Source of the DNA: Niveispirillum irakense DSM 11586
GTDB lineage: Bacteria; Pseudomonadota; Alphaproteobacteria; Azospirillales; Azospirillaceae
Assembly (NCBI RefSeq): GCF_000429645.1
Contig: NZ_AUCG01000002.1
Span: forward strand, 1-64,000
Length of the DNA: 64,000 nt
Direction: 5' to 3'
Shown in pieces: positions 33,829-42,647 of the stretch (position 1 is the stretch's first letter; the number at the start of each line of letters is the position of its first letter). The position numbers and the translations under genes are program-made. The notes under the pieces are model-generated. The model saw only the letters and a list, made by a program, of their open reading frames with translations. It had not been told where the DNA came from and ran no database searches.

Positions 33829-34296
33829 ATGCCTGCCATCCTGTTTGTCTGCACGGGTAATATCTGTCGTTCCCCAACCGCAGAGGGGGTGTTCCGCCAT
33901 CTGGTGGCGCAGGCGGGGCTGGAGGACCAGTTCACCATCGATAGCGCCGGCACCCACGCTTATCATGTCGGGGAGCCGCCGGATCACCGCTCCGCTGCTG
34001 CGGCGGAACGGCGCGGTTATGATCTCAGCCCGCTTCGCGCCCGTGCGCTGGTCCCGGCGGATTATGACCGGTTCGACCTGCTGCTGGCGATGGATCGCGG
34101 CCATCTGGAGATTATGCAGCGCAAGCGCCCCGCCGGCAGCCGGGCGGAACTGTCCCTGTTCCTGGACCATGCCCCGGCGCCCCTGAAAGGCCGCGACGTG
34201 CCCGACCCCTATTATGGCGAGGGCCGCCATTTCGGGGAGGTGCTGGATCTGGTGGAAGCAGGTTCACGCGCCCTGCTGCGCAAACTGACGGCGTAA
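33829..34296 (+). CDS. Low-molecular-weight protein tyrosine phosphatase
   Basis: A 155-residue enzyme with the P-loop VCTGNICRSPTAEG (Cys11 nucleophile, Arg17) near the N-terminus and the general-acid loop DVPDPYYG at about 124. The length is typical. In polysaccharide loci such enzymes dephosphorylate Wzc-type kinases, but here it stands apart from that island and no kinase is adjacent. It is divergent from the sirtuin and convergent with the LytTR gene. Confidence 0.93.
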   Translation: MPAILFVCTGNICRSPTAEGVFRHLVAQAGLEDQFTIDSAGTHAYHVGEPPDHRSAAAAERRGYDLSPLRARALVPADYDRFDLLLAMDRGHLEIMQRKRPAGSRAELSLFLDHAPAPLKGRDVPDPYYGEGRHFGEVLDLVEAGSRALLRKLTA

Positions 34297-34324
34297 AGGG
34301 CAGGGGTAACGCTCTGGTGTCCTG

Positions 34325-35179
34325 TTATCCCTCCCCGCGCAAGGCGGCCAGGGCCTGGGGATAGCGGCGGGAGAGCGGGATATTCTGCCCATCTGTCAGG
34401 GTCAGGGCATAATCACCTGACCCTTCCGGTGCCAGTGCCCGGACATGGGCGGGATTGACCAGCCAGGACCGGTGTGTGCGCAGGAAACCCTGCGCGCCCA
34501 GACTTTTGCCAAGCTGGGTCAGCGTGGTCCGCATCAGGGGGCGGGTGCCGTCCTTCAACAGGAATTCCACATAATTCCCGGCTGATTGAGCGGCCAGGAT
34601 ATCGGCTATTGGCACCCGCAGCAGCCGTGCCCCGTCCCTTATATCCAGGCTGGGCGGCCCCAAGGGTGCTGTTGGCAGGGCTGGCACTTTGGCCGGGGGG
34701 ATCGCTTCCCCTTCCGGCATCCGGGCTGCTGCCTGGGGACGCCCCACGCCATGGGCCAGGAAAATGGCCGCGATAACGACATAGGACAGCACGTCTTTGC
34801 GGAATTCATAGAGCATCACCTCCGGGCTCAGCCGGAAATAATAATCCAGGTCGAACAGGTGATTGCACAGGGCCCGCAACCCCGCCATCCCCAGCACATG
34901 CAGCAGGGAGAACAGGCAGGCCCCCATCAGGTGGGTCACCGCCTGCCGCTGCCAGGGCGCCGTGACCGGCACCTTGGCCAGGGCAAGGCCAGCGATCCAA
35001 GCACAGGCCAATATGGCGATGGCGCTGGTCCCTTCCGTCATCACCGGGAACCACCAGGCGACCGGCCGGCCCAGCCAGGTCCGGTTCTGCAGCTCTGTGA
35101 AGACATTGATGCTGTTGGAGACCAGCAGCAGCAGGCAGAGGGAGAGATAGGGCTGCCAGCGCAAGAAGGTGCCGTTCAT
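34325..35179 (-). CDS. Membrane-bound LytTR-family transcriptional regulator
   Basis: A 284-residue protein (longer starts at 35221 and 35332 are possible, but the last overlaps the divergent gene). Four transmembrane helices occupy about residues 5-145, then a proline-rich linker and a C-terminal LytTR DNA-binding domain (LLRVPIADILAAQSAGNYVEF, LGAQGFLRTHRSWLVNP, IPLSRRYPQAL). It lacks a receiver domain, so any signal is sensed by the membrane part. The start I chose is preceded by GGGGCGGG. It is divergent from an acyltransferase-family membrane protein with only 140 bases between starts, suggesting a regulator-target or regulator-partner pair. Confidence 0.88.
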   Translation of the reverse strand: MNGTFLRWQPYLSLCLLLLVSNSINVFTELQNRTWLGRPVAWWFPVMTEGTSAIAILACAWIAGLALAKVPVTAPWQRQAVTHLMGACLFSLLHVLGMAGLRALCNHLFDLDYYFRLSPEVMLYEFRKDVLSYVVIAAIFLAHGVGRPQAAARMPEGEAIPPAKVPALPTAPLGPPSLDIRDGARLLRVPIADILAAQSAGNYVEFLLKDGTRPLMRTTLTQLGKSLGAQGFLRTHRSWLVNPAHVRALAPEGSGDYALTLTDGQNIPLSRRYPQALAALRGEG

Positions 35180-35319
35180 CCCGCCCCGCGCGCCGTTTGT
35201 CCCAGCCGTCCCGCCCGGCATCCCAGCGGCATCGCCATCCGTCCCTGGTGCCTTGCCGTCCCCGGCCCGGTCGCGCCTATCAGGGCCATCGACGATCCTG
35301 TCAGGCTCTTGAGGTGACG

Positions 35320-36510
35320 ATGAATACCGCACTGCTATCCGCTCCCCGGATCGATACAGGCCCCGGTCCCACGCCTGGACGGCTGGCCTTTCTGGATTGG
35401 GTCAGGGTGGGCGCTTTCGGCCTGCTGATCTTCTACCATGTCGGCATGTTTTATGTGACCTGGGACTGGCATGTGAAGAGCGACCATGCCGGTCATGGGC
35501 TGGAACCGCTGATGCTGCTGACCAATCCCTGGCGGCTGACCCTGCTGTTCCTGATATCCGGGGTGGCCACCCGCTTCATGGCCGACAAACTGCCCCTGGC
35601 GCCGCTGTTGCGGGCGCGGCTGGCGCGGCTGGGCATTCCGCTTCTGTTCGGCATGGCGGTGCTGGTGGCGCCCCAGCCTTATTACGAGGTGGTGGAAAAG
35701 CTGGGCTATGGCGATGGTTTCATCGCCTTCTATGCCCGCTATCTCAGCTTCGATGGCAGCTTCTGCCGGGGCGATGATTGCCTGATACTGCCAACCTGGA
35801 ACCATCTCTGGTTTGTGGCCTATCTGCTGGTTTACACTCTGGTGCTGGGCGCGCTGCTGGCACTGTCACCGCGCCGGCTGGCAAACCCCTTACCCCCGGC
35901 CTGGATGGTGCGCGGCCCCTGGCTGCTGGTGCTGCCGGTCCTTTTCCTGGCGCTGCTGCGCCTGTTCCTGCTGCCGCATTTTGAGATTACCCATGCGCTG
36001 GTGGATGATTGGTACAATCACGCCATGTCGTTCAGCGCCTTTCTGTTCGGGTTCGCCATCGCCCGGCAGGATCGGGTCTGGGCACGGGCAGAGGCATTGC
36101 GGGTGCCGGCGCTGCTGCTGGGGCTGGTGACCTGGATCGCCTTTGCCACCTATGTCTGGCAATATCGGGAAAGCGACCCGCCAGAGGCGCTGCGCATGGT
36201 GATGCGGATTATCTATGCCGGGCAGCAATGGGGCTTCATCATCGCCATCCTGGGCTTTGCCCGCCGCTATCTGAACCATGGCAACCGCTGGCTCTCTTAT
36301 CTCAGCGTCGGGGTCTTTCCCTTTTACATCATCCATCAGACCGCCATCGTCGTGGCTGCCCACCATCTGAAGGCGCTGGGCCTGCCCGTGGTGCTGGAAG
36401 CGGTGCTGCTGATTGCCATCACCATCGCTGCCTGCCTGCTGACCTATGAGGCAGCACGCCGCATCCCCGTCCTGCGACCATTCTTCGGGCTGAAAAGGGG
36501 CGGCGGCTAA
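35320..36510 (+). CDS. Acyltransferase-3 family membrane protein (OpgC/MdoC-like)
   Basis: A 396-residue inner-membrane protein with about ten transmembrane helices. It begins with RLAFLDWVRVGAFGLLIFYH (the conserved acyltransferase-3 start with the catalytic-type His), then LFLISGVATRFM and LLRARLARLGIPLLFG. It resembles the OpgC-like group that O-acylates glucans or other glycans with succinyl or acetyl groups. It ends with a helix-rich region carrying FYIIHQTAIVV. The ATG at 35320 is preceded by GAGGTGAC. It faces away from the LytTR regulator; the substrate is unknown. Confidence 0.85.
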   Translation: MNTALLSAPRIDTGPGPTPGRLAFLDWVRVGAFGLLIFYHVGMFYVTWDWHVKSDHAGHGLEPLMLLTNPWRLTLLFLISGVATRFMADKLPLAPLLRARLARLGIPLLFGMAVLVAPQPYYEVVEKLGYGDGFIAFYARYLSFDGSFCRGDDCLILPTWNHLWFVAYLLVYTLVLGALLALSPRRLANPLPPAWMVRGPWLLVLPVLFLALLRLFLLPHFEITHALVDDWYNHAMSFSAFLFGFAIARQDRVWARAEALRVPALLLGLVTWIAFATYVWQYRESDPPEALRMVMRIIYAGQQWGFIIAILGFARRYLNHGNRWLSYLSVGVFPFYIIHQTAIVVAAHHLKALGLPVVLEAVLLIAITIAACLLTYEAARRIPVLRPFFGLKRGGG

Positions 36511-36606
36511 GCAATTCTTTACATATTGGCGCGCAAGATCGTTTCTGGCGCCGAGACAGGAGGTGCCAGCGTTTTTCGGGGTGGGAATTTGCAGTTGGCG
36601 GCGGCA

Positions 36607-37137
36607 ATGGCGGAACAGGCGGCGGATACCGCCGGAGTGGCGGATGTGAGACTGCGCGAGCTGGTGGCCTATTGGGCCGGCCTGCGCGGTGACCGTGCCG
36701 CCCCGCCGCGTGCCGCCCTGGACCCCGCCGGCATGCTGGCGCTGTTGCCCTGGGTCGCCCTTCTTGATGTGCAGCAGGACGGGTTCCAGCTACGGCTGGC
36801 CGGCACGGCGCTGGAGGCGATCTGCGGCCGGTCTTTGACCGGCGTGCGGCTGGCCCAGCCTGCGGTTGACGGGATCGACCCGGACCTTCTGGACTGGCTG
36901 CGCCATGCCTGCCACGCCCGCGTTCCCCTTTCCCTTCAGGCGGTGGTCACGACAAGGCGCGGCCCCGGTCGCCTGCAGGCCGTGATCCTGCCTTTGTCCA
37001 GCGATGGGGAGAGTGTGGACAAGCTGTTGTGCGGCTGCGTGCCGGTTGGTGGCATGCGCAGCGGCGGGGCCTTGTTCCGCCGCGACGATCCGGCCCTGGC
37101 GCTGACCAATGTCACCGCTATTACCTTGATGGTTTGA
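36607..37137 (+). CDS. PAS-fold protein (PAS_5 type)
   Basis: A 176-residue soluble protein of the short alphaproteobacterial PAS family: LVAYWAGLRGDRAAPPRAAL, MLALLPWVALLDVQQDGFQLRLAGT and LCGRSLTG-like AICGRSLTGV. No output domain is present, so the partner is unknown. The start is uncertain: ATG at 36607, a TTG near 36592 behind GGTGGGAA, or a TTG at 36526. It lies between the acyltransferase and mutS genes. A second member of the same family is encoded at 49643. Confidence 0.7.
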   Translation: MAEQAADTAGVADVRLRELVAYWAGLRGDRAAPPRAALDPAGMLALLPWVALLDVQQDGFQLRLAGTALEAICGRSLTGVRLAQPAVDGIDPDLLDWLRHACHARVPLSLQAVVTTRRGPGRLQAVILPLSSDGESVDKLLCGCVPVGGMRSGGALFRRDDPALALTNVTAITLMV

Positions 37138-37200
37138 CGGCGGCTTTGGCTGGTGTAGGGTCCGCCCATCGGACCCCTTTGCCTGCCCAAAGCTGTCACC

Positions 37201-39930
37201 TTGTCCAAAAACACCAGCACTGCCAGTCCCGCCGCCCCCGTTTCCCCCATGATGGTCCAGTATCTGGACATCAAGGGGCAGCATCCAGGCTCGCTGCTCT
37301 TCTATCGCATGGGCGATTTTTACGAGCTGTTCTTTGACGACGCCGTGCAGGCGGCGGCAGCGCTCGACATCACGCTCACCAAGCGCGGCCAGCATCAGGG
37401 GGAGGAAATCCCCATGTGCGGCGTGCCGGTGCATTCCCATGAACAATATCTGCTGCGGCTGATCCGCCAGGGTTTCCGTGTCGCCATCTGCGAACAGACG
37501 GAAGACCCGGCGGAAGCGAAGAAGCGTGGTTCCAAATCCGTTGTCCGGCGGGAGGTGGTGCGCGTCGTCACCCCCGGTACCATCACCGAGGATGGCTTGC
37601 TGGATGCCCGGTCGAACAATTATCTGGCGGCCTTGGCGGAAGCCGGCGGCGAGGGTGGCCTTGCCTGGCTGGACCTGTCCACGGGCGAGTTGACCCTGGC
37701 CCCGGTGGACCGCGCCGGGCTGGGGGCAGCATTGGCAAGGCTGGCACCGGGGGAGGTGCTGCTGCCCGAACGGCTGTTCCAGTTGGACGAGTTGGAGCCG
37801 GTCTGGGGTGAATGGCGCAACCGCCTGACCATCCAGCCCAATGCACGGTTTGACAGCGAGAATGGCCGCCAGCGCCTGCTGGCGCTTTATGGCGTGGGTA
37901 CGCTGGATGCGTTCGGTGCCTTTACAAGGGCAGAGGTGGCCGCCGCCGGTGCCCTGGTCGATTATGTGGAACTGACCCAGAAGGGAAGGTTGCCGCGCTT
38001 TGATACGCCGCGCCGCCAGGGCGCGGGGCAGGTGCTGGAAATTGATCCCGCCACCCGTCGCAACCTGGAACTGACCCGTACCATGACCGGCGACCGGCGT
38101 GGCAGCCTGCTGGCCGCCATCGACCGCACCGTGACGGGTGCCGGCGCACGCCTGCTGGCCGCCCGGCTTTCAGCGCCTTTGACCGATCCGGCCCGCATTG
38201 CCCGGCGGCTGGATATGGTGTCGCTGCTGGTGGAACAGACGCATCTGCGCCTGGATATAAGGGCAGAGCTGGGCCAGACGCCGGATATGGAACGTTCCCT
38301 GTCACGGCTGACACTGGATCGCGGCAGCCCGCGCGATCTCGCCTGCATCCGCGATGGACTGGCCCGCGCCGTGGCGTTACGCGGGCGGCTGGCCTATGGC
38401 GATGCCGGGCCGCTGCCGGAAGGTTTGGCGCGGGTGGCCAATGGGTTGCTGGGCGGTGAAGGGGCGGATCACGAGGCGCTGATCGACCTGTTGTCGAAGG
38501 CGTTGGGCCCGGAACTGCCGCTGCTGGCCCGCGATGGCGGCTTCATCGCGGCGGGATATTCCGCCCCGCTGGATGAGTTGAAGGGCCTGCGGGATGACAG
38601 CCGCCGGCATATTGCCGGGCTGCAGGCGCACTATGCTGACCAGACGGGCATCCAGTCCCTGAAGATCCGCCATAATAATGTGCTGGGCTACTATATTGAG
38701 GTAACGGCCCTCCATGCCGACAAGCTGATGTCGGAAAAGCACCGGGCCGATTTCATCCACCGCCAGACCATGGCAGGCGCGGTGCGCTTCACCACCGTTG
38801 CCCTGTCGGAGCTGGAGCGCAAGGTGGCGGAGGCTGGTGACCGGGCGCTGGCGTTGGAACTGGACCTGTTTGCCAAGCTGGTGGCCGAGGTGGTGGCGAA
38901 AGCCGATTACATCGCCGCCACTGCCCGCGCGCTGGCCACGCTGGACGTGACGGCGGCCCTTGCCGAACTGGCGGTGGAGCGCAACTGGTGCCGCCCGCAT
39001 TTGAGCGATGATCTGACGTTTGAGATCAGCGCCGGCCGGCATCCGGTGGTGGAGGAAGCGCTAGCCGACCAGGGCGGCGGGGCCTTTGTCGCCAATGATT
39101 GCGGCCTGTCGCCCGGCCAGCGCCTGTGGCTGCTGACCGGCCCCAACATGGCCGGTAAATCCACCTTCCTGCGCCAGAATGCGCTGATTGCTGTGCTGGC
39201 GCAGTTGGGGGCCTATGTGCCGGCATCCAGCGCCCATATTGGCGTGGTGGATAAGCTGTTCAGCCGCGTGGGCGCGGCGGATGATCTGGCGCGCGGTCGT
39301 TCCACCTTCATGGTGGAGATGGTGGAGACGGCCACCATCCTCAATCAGGCGACCCGCCGGTCGCTGGTGATCCTGGATGAGATCGGGCGCGGCACGGCAA
39401 CCTTCGACGGTCTGTCCATCGCCTGGGCCTGCGTGGAACATCTGCATGAGGTGGCAGGCTGCCGGGGCCTGTTCGCCACCCATTATCACGAGTTGACGGC
39501 GCTGGCGGCCAAGCTGGCCGAGCTTTCCTGCCACACGATGCGGATCAAGGAATGGCGTGGCGAGGTGGTGTTCCTGCATGAGGTGGCAGCCGGATCGGCC
39601 GACCGTTCCTACGGCATCCATGTCGCCCGGCTGGCCGGCCTGCCGCCGGCGGTGATCCACCGGGCCGAACAGGTGCTGAAAATCCTGGAAAAGGGCGATC
39701 AGGCCAGTGCCGCCACGCGGCTGGCCGATGACCTGCCCTTGTTCGCGGCCCTGGCGAGGCCGGCACCGGCGCCTGTGGCGGCACCCGACCCGGTGGCCGC
39801 CGGCCCGTCAGTGGTGGAAGGGGCCTTGCGGGATATCAATCCCGACGACCTGACCCCTCGTCAGGCACTGGAGGAACTCTACCGGCTGCGCCGCCTCCTG
39901 ACGGAAGGTGAGGGCGGCGACGGAAAGTGA
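37201..39930 (+). CDS. mutS: DNA mismatch repair protein MutS
   Basis: A 909-residue MutS that recognises mismatches and starts repair with MutL. The N-terminal mismatch-binding motif is [12 protein letters not shown] (Phe-x-Glu), the connector and lever domains follow, and the C-terminal ATPase has [13 protein letters not shown] (Walker A, about 645), the ABC-type signature region and [20 protein letters not shown] (Walker B), then FATHYHEL. The C-terminal tail has the tetramerisation-type ending [18 protein letters not shown]. The first codon is TTG at 37201. A five-hairpin repeat follows directly after the stop. Confidence 0.98.
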   Translation: MSKNTSTASPAAPVSPMMVQYLDIKGQHPGSLLFYRMGDFYELFFDDAVQAAAALDITLTKRGQHQGEEIPMCGVPVHSHEQYLLRLIRQGFRVAICEQTEDPAEAKKRGSKSVVRREVVRVVTPGTITEDGLLDARSNNYLAALAEAGGEGGLAWLDLSTGELTLAPVDRAGLGAALARLAPGEVLLPERLFQLDELEPVWGEWRNRLTIQPNARFDSENGRQRLLALYGVGTLDAFGAFTRAEVAAAGALVDYVELTQKGRLPRFDTPRRQGAGQVLEIDPATRRNLELTRTMTGDRRGSLLAAIDRTVTGAGARLLAARLSAPLTDPARIARRLDMVSLLVEQTHLRLDIRAELGQTPDMERSLSRLTLDRGSPRDLACIRDGLARAVALRGRLAYGDAGPLPEGLARVANGLLGGEGADHEALIDLLSKALGPELPLLARDGGFIAAGYSAPLDELKGLRDDSRRHIAGLQAHYADQTGIQSLKIRHNNVLGYYIEVTALHADKLMSEKHRADFIHRQTMAGAVRFTTVALSELERKVAEAGDRALALELDLFAKLVAEVVAKADYIAATARALATLDVTAALAELAVERNWCRPHLSDDLTFEISAGRHPVVEEALADQGGGAFVANDCGLSPGQRLWLLTGPNMAGKSTFLRQNALIAVLAQLGAYVPASSAHIGVVDKLFSRVGAADDLARGRSTFMVEMVETATILNQATRRSLVILDEIGRGTATFDGLSIAWACVEHLHEVAGCRGLFATHYHELTALAAKLAELSCHTMRIKEWRGEVVFLHEVAAGSADRSYGIHVARLAGLPPAVIHRAEQVLKILEKGDQASAATRLADDLPLFAALARPAPAPVAAPDPVAAGPSVVEGALRDINPDDLTPRQALEELYRLRRLLTEGEGGDGK

Positions 39931-39934
39931 TCAT

Positions 39935-40069
39935 ACCAGAAGCCCGGTGAGTGGAACTCATCTGGCTTCTGGTACGGCGGCGACCGCCGCCGCGCCGCAC
40001 ATGCGGCGTAGCCAAGCCAACAGATGTTGGCGCCGGCGATTGAGGCTGGTGATCGGCTACGATCACCAG
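39935..40069 (+). repeat. Five-hairpin intergenic element, copy B
   Basis: Five consecutive inverted repeats: H1 ACCAGAAGCCCGGTGA (39935-39950) with TCATCTGGCTTCTGGT (39958-39973); H2 CGGCGGC-GACC-GCCGCCG (39975-39992); H3 CGCCGCA-CA-TGCGGCG (39993-40008); H4 GCCAACA-GA-TGTTGGC (40016-40031); H5 CTGGTGATCG-GCTA-CGATCACCAG (40046-40069). It fills the space between the convergent mutS and marC genes almost exactly. Loops and linkers match copy A while paired stem positions change together. It could terminate both genes, but its complexity exceeds that of a simple terminator. Confidence 0.8.
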
Positions 40070-40078
40070 GACGGGCTA

Positions 40079-40714
40079 TTACGTCATCCAGCCGGGGAAC
40101 AGGGCGCGCAGGCCGGCGGCGATGATTTCGACCGCCACGGCAGCCAGCAGCAGGCCGGTCAAGCGGTTCATGATGTTCAGCCCGGTCTGGCCCAGTTTGT
40201 TGCCGATCGGCACGGCCAGCCGCAGGGTGACCAGCAGGCCGGCGCAGACCACCAGGATGCAGGCGACCAGCACGGCGAAATGTTCCCAGCCATGGCCGCG
40301 CTGCGCCTCGATGATGACGGCGGAGATGGAGCCGGGACCGGCCAGCAGCGGCAGGCCCAGCGGCACGACGCCGATGGCGGTGCGCTGGCCCGCCTCATCC
40401 GCTTCCTGTTCGGTATGTTTCACGGCGCTGACCGTGGCATTCAGCAGCGACAGGGCGATCAGCAGCAGCACGATACCGCCACCGACGCGGAAGCTGGCCA
40501 GACTGGTGCCCAGCACGGTCAGGATGGCGTCACCTAAGAAAACCGAACTGACCAGCACCGACGCGACGGTCAGCACGGCTGACTGGGCGATGCCGTTGCG
40601 TTCCTTCCGCGAACGCCCCTCCGTCATGCCCAGGAAGATGGGAATGGCGGCAAAGGGGGTGAGGATGGCGAACAGGGCGATCAGGAAACGGGAATATTCA
40701 GACCAGGCTTCCAT
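40079..40714 (-). CDS. MarC-family integral membrane protein
   Basis: A 211-residue inner-membrane protein with six hydrophobic segments. The MarC/YchE pattern is visible in LFAILTPFAAIPIFLGMTEG near the start, then GGGIVLLLIALSLL and PLGLPLLAGPGSISAVII. MarC proteins were once linked to multiple antibiotic resistance, but their function is unknown. It is convergent with mutS, with copy B of the structured element between. Confidence 0.92.
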   Translation of the reverse strand: MEAWSEYSRFLIALFAILTPFAAIPIFLGMTEGRSRKERNGIAQSAVLTVASVLVSSVFLGDAILTVLGTSLASFRVGGGIVLLLIALSLLNATVSAVKHTEQEADEAGQRTAIGVVPLGLPLLAGPGSISAVIIEAQRGHGWEHFAVLVACILVVCAGLLVTLRLAVPIGNKLGQTGLNIMNRLTGLLLAAVAVEIIAAGLRALFPGWMT

Positions 40715-40987
40715 GGCAGTCCGGTGGAGAAGTTATGTATGGGGCTGGATGGGTGGGGCGTTGGGGTGATTGTCGCTGACCGGTGCGGGCCTTGAGGGGG
40801 GCACCGGTTGCAGCCCCTTTTCAACCATCTGTGAATTTGGTCCGGGCGACAAGGGCTGTAACAGGCCACCCGCGATCAAGCCGGCGAAGCTACATCAAGC
40901 CGCCATGGGGGATAAGGGCGAAGTTGGTTAAAACCCTGCCGCCGCGTGTACGGCTGCCATGAGGGGCGGGCAGGGCAAGGCTGGGGA

Positions 40988-42352
40988 TCAACGCCGGGGC
41001 AGGCCGATGGCTCCCAGGGTGCGGGCGTCGGTCAGATCGGCATCGGTCAGGTTGATTCCCTCGCACCGGGCGCCGGAAAGGTCGGCATTCACCATACTGG
41101 CGCCCGACAGGTTGGCCCCTGACAGGTTGGCGCCCGTGAGGCTGGCCTGGGTCATCACCGCCCGCTGCATATCCGCCCCGGTCAGGTCTGCCCCGTCAAA
41201 ACGGGCGCGCAGCAGGTTGGCACTCCACAGCCTTGTCTGGTTGCTCTGGATCTGCACGGGCCCGATCTCTGCCCCTGCCATGCGGGCACCGGTCAGTGTT
41301 GTGCGTTCCAGCGAGGCGCCGCGCAGATCGGCCCCGGTCAGGTCGGCGTCGCGCAGATCGGCCAGGGACAGGTCAGCCATGGGCAGGATGGCGCCAGAGA
41401 GATTGGCGCCGCGCAGCATCGTGCAATGCATCAGGGCGGCGGACAGGGTGCGGCCGGACAAATCCTGGCCCGCCAGATCAACGCCGGACAGGTCCGCCCG
41501 CACCCCCTGCTTGCCCTGGCTGTCCACCCATTGCCGGTGATCATCCAGCATGCGGTTCAGGTCGCGCCCATCCTCCCCCAGCGTCCGGCAGGTGACGGCA
41601 CCCGTCAGGTTGGCGACGGCGCGGGTGGCATCATCCATGATCACGCCGATCAGGTCGGCGCTCATGAAGCGGGTGGCGCCCAGATCGGCCCCGGACAGGT
41701 TGGCCCCGTTCAGCTTGGCGCCGGACAGGTTGGCCTCCCGCAGGTCGGCGCCCTGCAGGTCGCACCCGGTCAGGTTGGAATTGGTCAGGTTGGCGCGGAT
41801 GAATTTGGTGCCGCGCAGGATGGCATCCGTCAGGTCCGTCTGCATGATGAAGGCATTGGACACCCGCGCCCGTGACAGGTCGGCGGCGCGGATGGTTGCC
41901 ACCGACATTTCGGTGCTGACCTGGATCGCCTCAAACTCATGCGGGGTGACATCGCCATTGGCACGCACATGCATGATGGTGCCGTCGCGCAGGTCGCAAT
42001 CGGCCAGCACCGCTTCGGACAGGACCGCCCCGCGCAGACACGCCCCGCGCAAATCGGCTTTGCGCAGGTCCGCCCCTTCCAGATTGGCCAGCCGCAGGTC
42101 TGCGGCATAGAAATTGGCCTGTCGCAGATTGGCGCGCGTCAGCCTTGTGCCGAACAGCTTGGCGCCCGACAGGTCGGCATCGGTCAGGTCCAGCCCCGAC
42201 AGGTCCATATGGGAAAGGTCGCGCAGCTTCAGCATGGCGCGCATGCCCCCGGCCTGCCCGCGCAAAAAGGCCTGGTGCCGGCCGACAATGGCCTGCAATT
42301 CGGCCGCCGAGATGCGTGAGCGGTTCGGCTCCTGCCCCATTACTTGCGTCAT
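40988..42352 (-). CDS. Long pentapeptide-repeat protein
   Basis: A 454-residue protein built mainly of A(D/N)LXX pentapeptide repeats in three blocks (about residues 42-130, 165-270 and 308-445), expected to form a right-handed beta-helix. The N-terminal 40 residues are helical (RISAAELQAIVGRHQAFLRG). Between the blocks lie about 25-40-residue non-repeat linkers (ANGDVTPHEFEAIQVS at about 138; LGEDGRDLNRMLDDHRQWVD at about 265). No signal peptide or membrane segment is seen. Some members mimic DNA and inhibit gyrase, others are scaffolds; no function is supported here. It stands alone with open spacers on both sides. Confidence 0.9.
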   Translation of the reverse strand: MTQVMGQEPNRSRISAAELQAIVGRHQAFLRGQAGGMRAMLKLRDLSHMDLSGLDLTDADLSGAKLFGTRLTRANLRQANFYAADLRLANLEGADLRKADLRGACLRGAVLSEAVLADCDLRDGTIMHVRANGDVTPHEFEAIQVSTEMSVATIRAADLSRARVSNAFIMQTDLTDAILRGTKFIRANLTNSNLTGCDLQGADLREANLSGAKLNGANLSGADLGATRFMSADLIGVIMDDATRAVANLTGAVTCRTLGEDGRDLNRMLDDHRQWVDSQGKQGVRADLSGVDLAGQDLSGRTLSAALMHCTMLRGANLSGAILPMADLSLADLRDADLTGADLRGASLERTTLTGARMAGAEIGPVQIQSNQTRLWSANLLRARFDGADLTGADMQRAVMTQASLTGANLSGANLSGASMVNADLSGARCEGINLTDADLTDARTLGAIGLPRR

Positions 42353-42647
42353 CTTCGCTCATGCTCCCGACCGATACGGGTTACCCAGTGTGACTATAGC
42401 CCGGAGGGTATTCAACAATGCATATGAGTTTCAGGGGCTGGGGCACAAGCGAAGACTAGGGGGTATGCCCCACGTTGCCATCTATTAAAAAATTGTTAAT
42501 CAAATAGATTTGCACAATATATGATTGCTAATATATGTTTATTATACGTAAGGATGGGATTCTACGGATTTCGCATCCCTCTATTCTCAGATACTCAATG
42601 TAAGGAGGTGCCACCCGAAGGGGCCCGGCCAGAGCCAGGATGAACGG

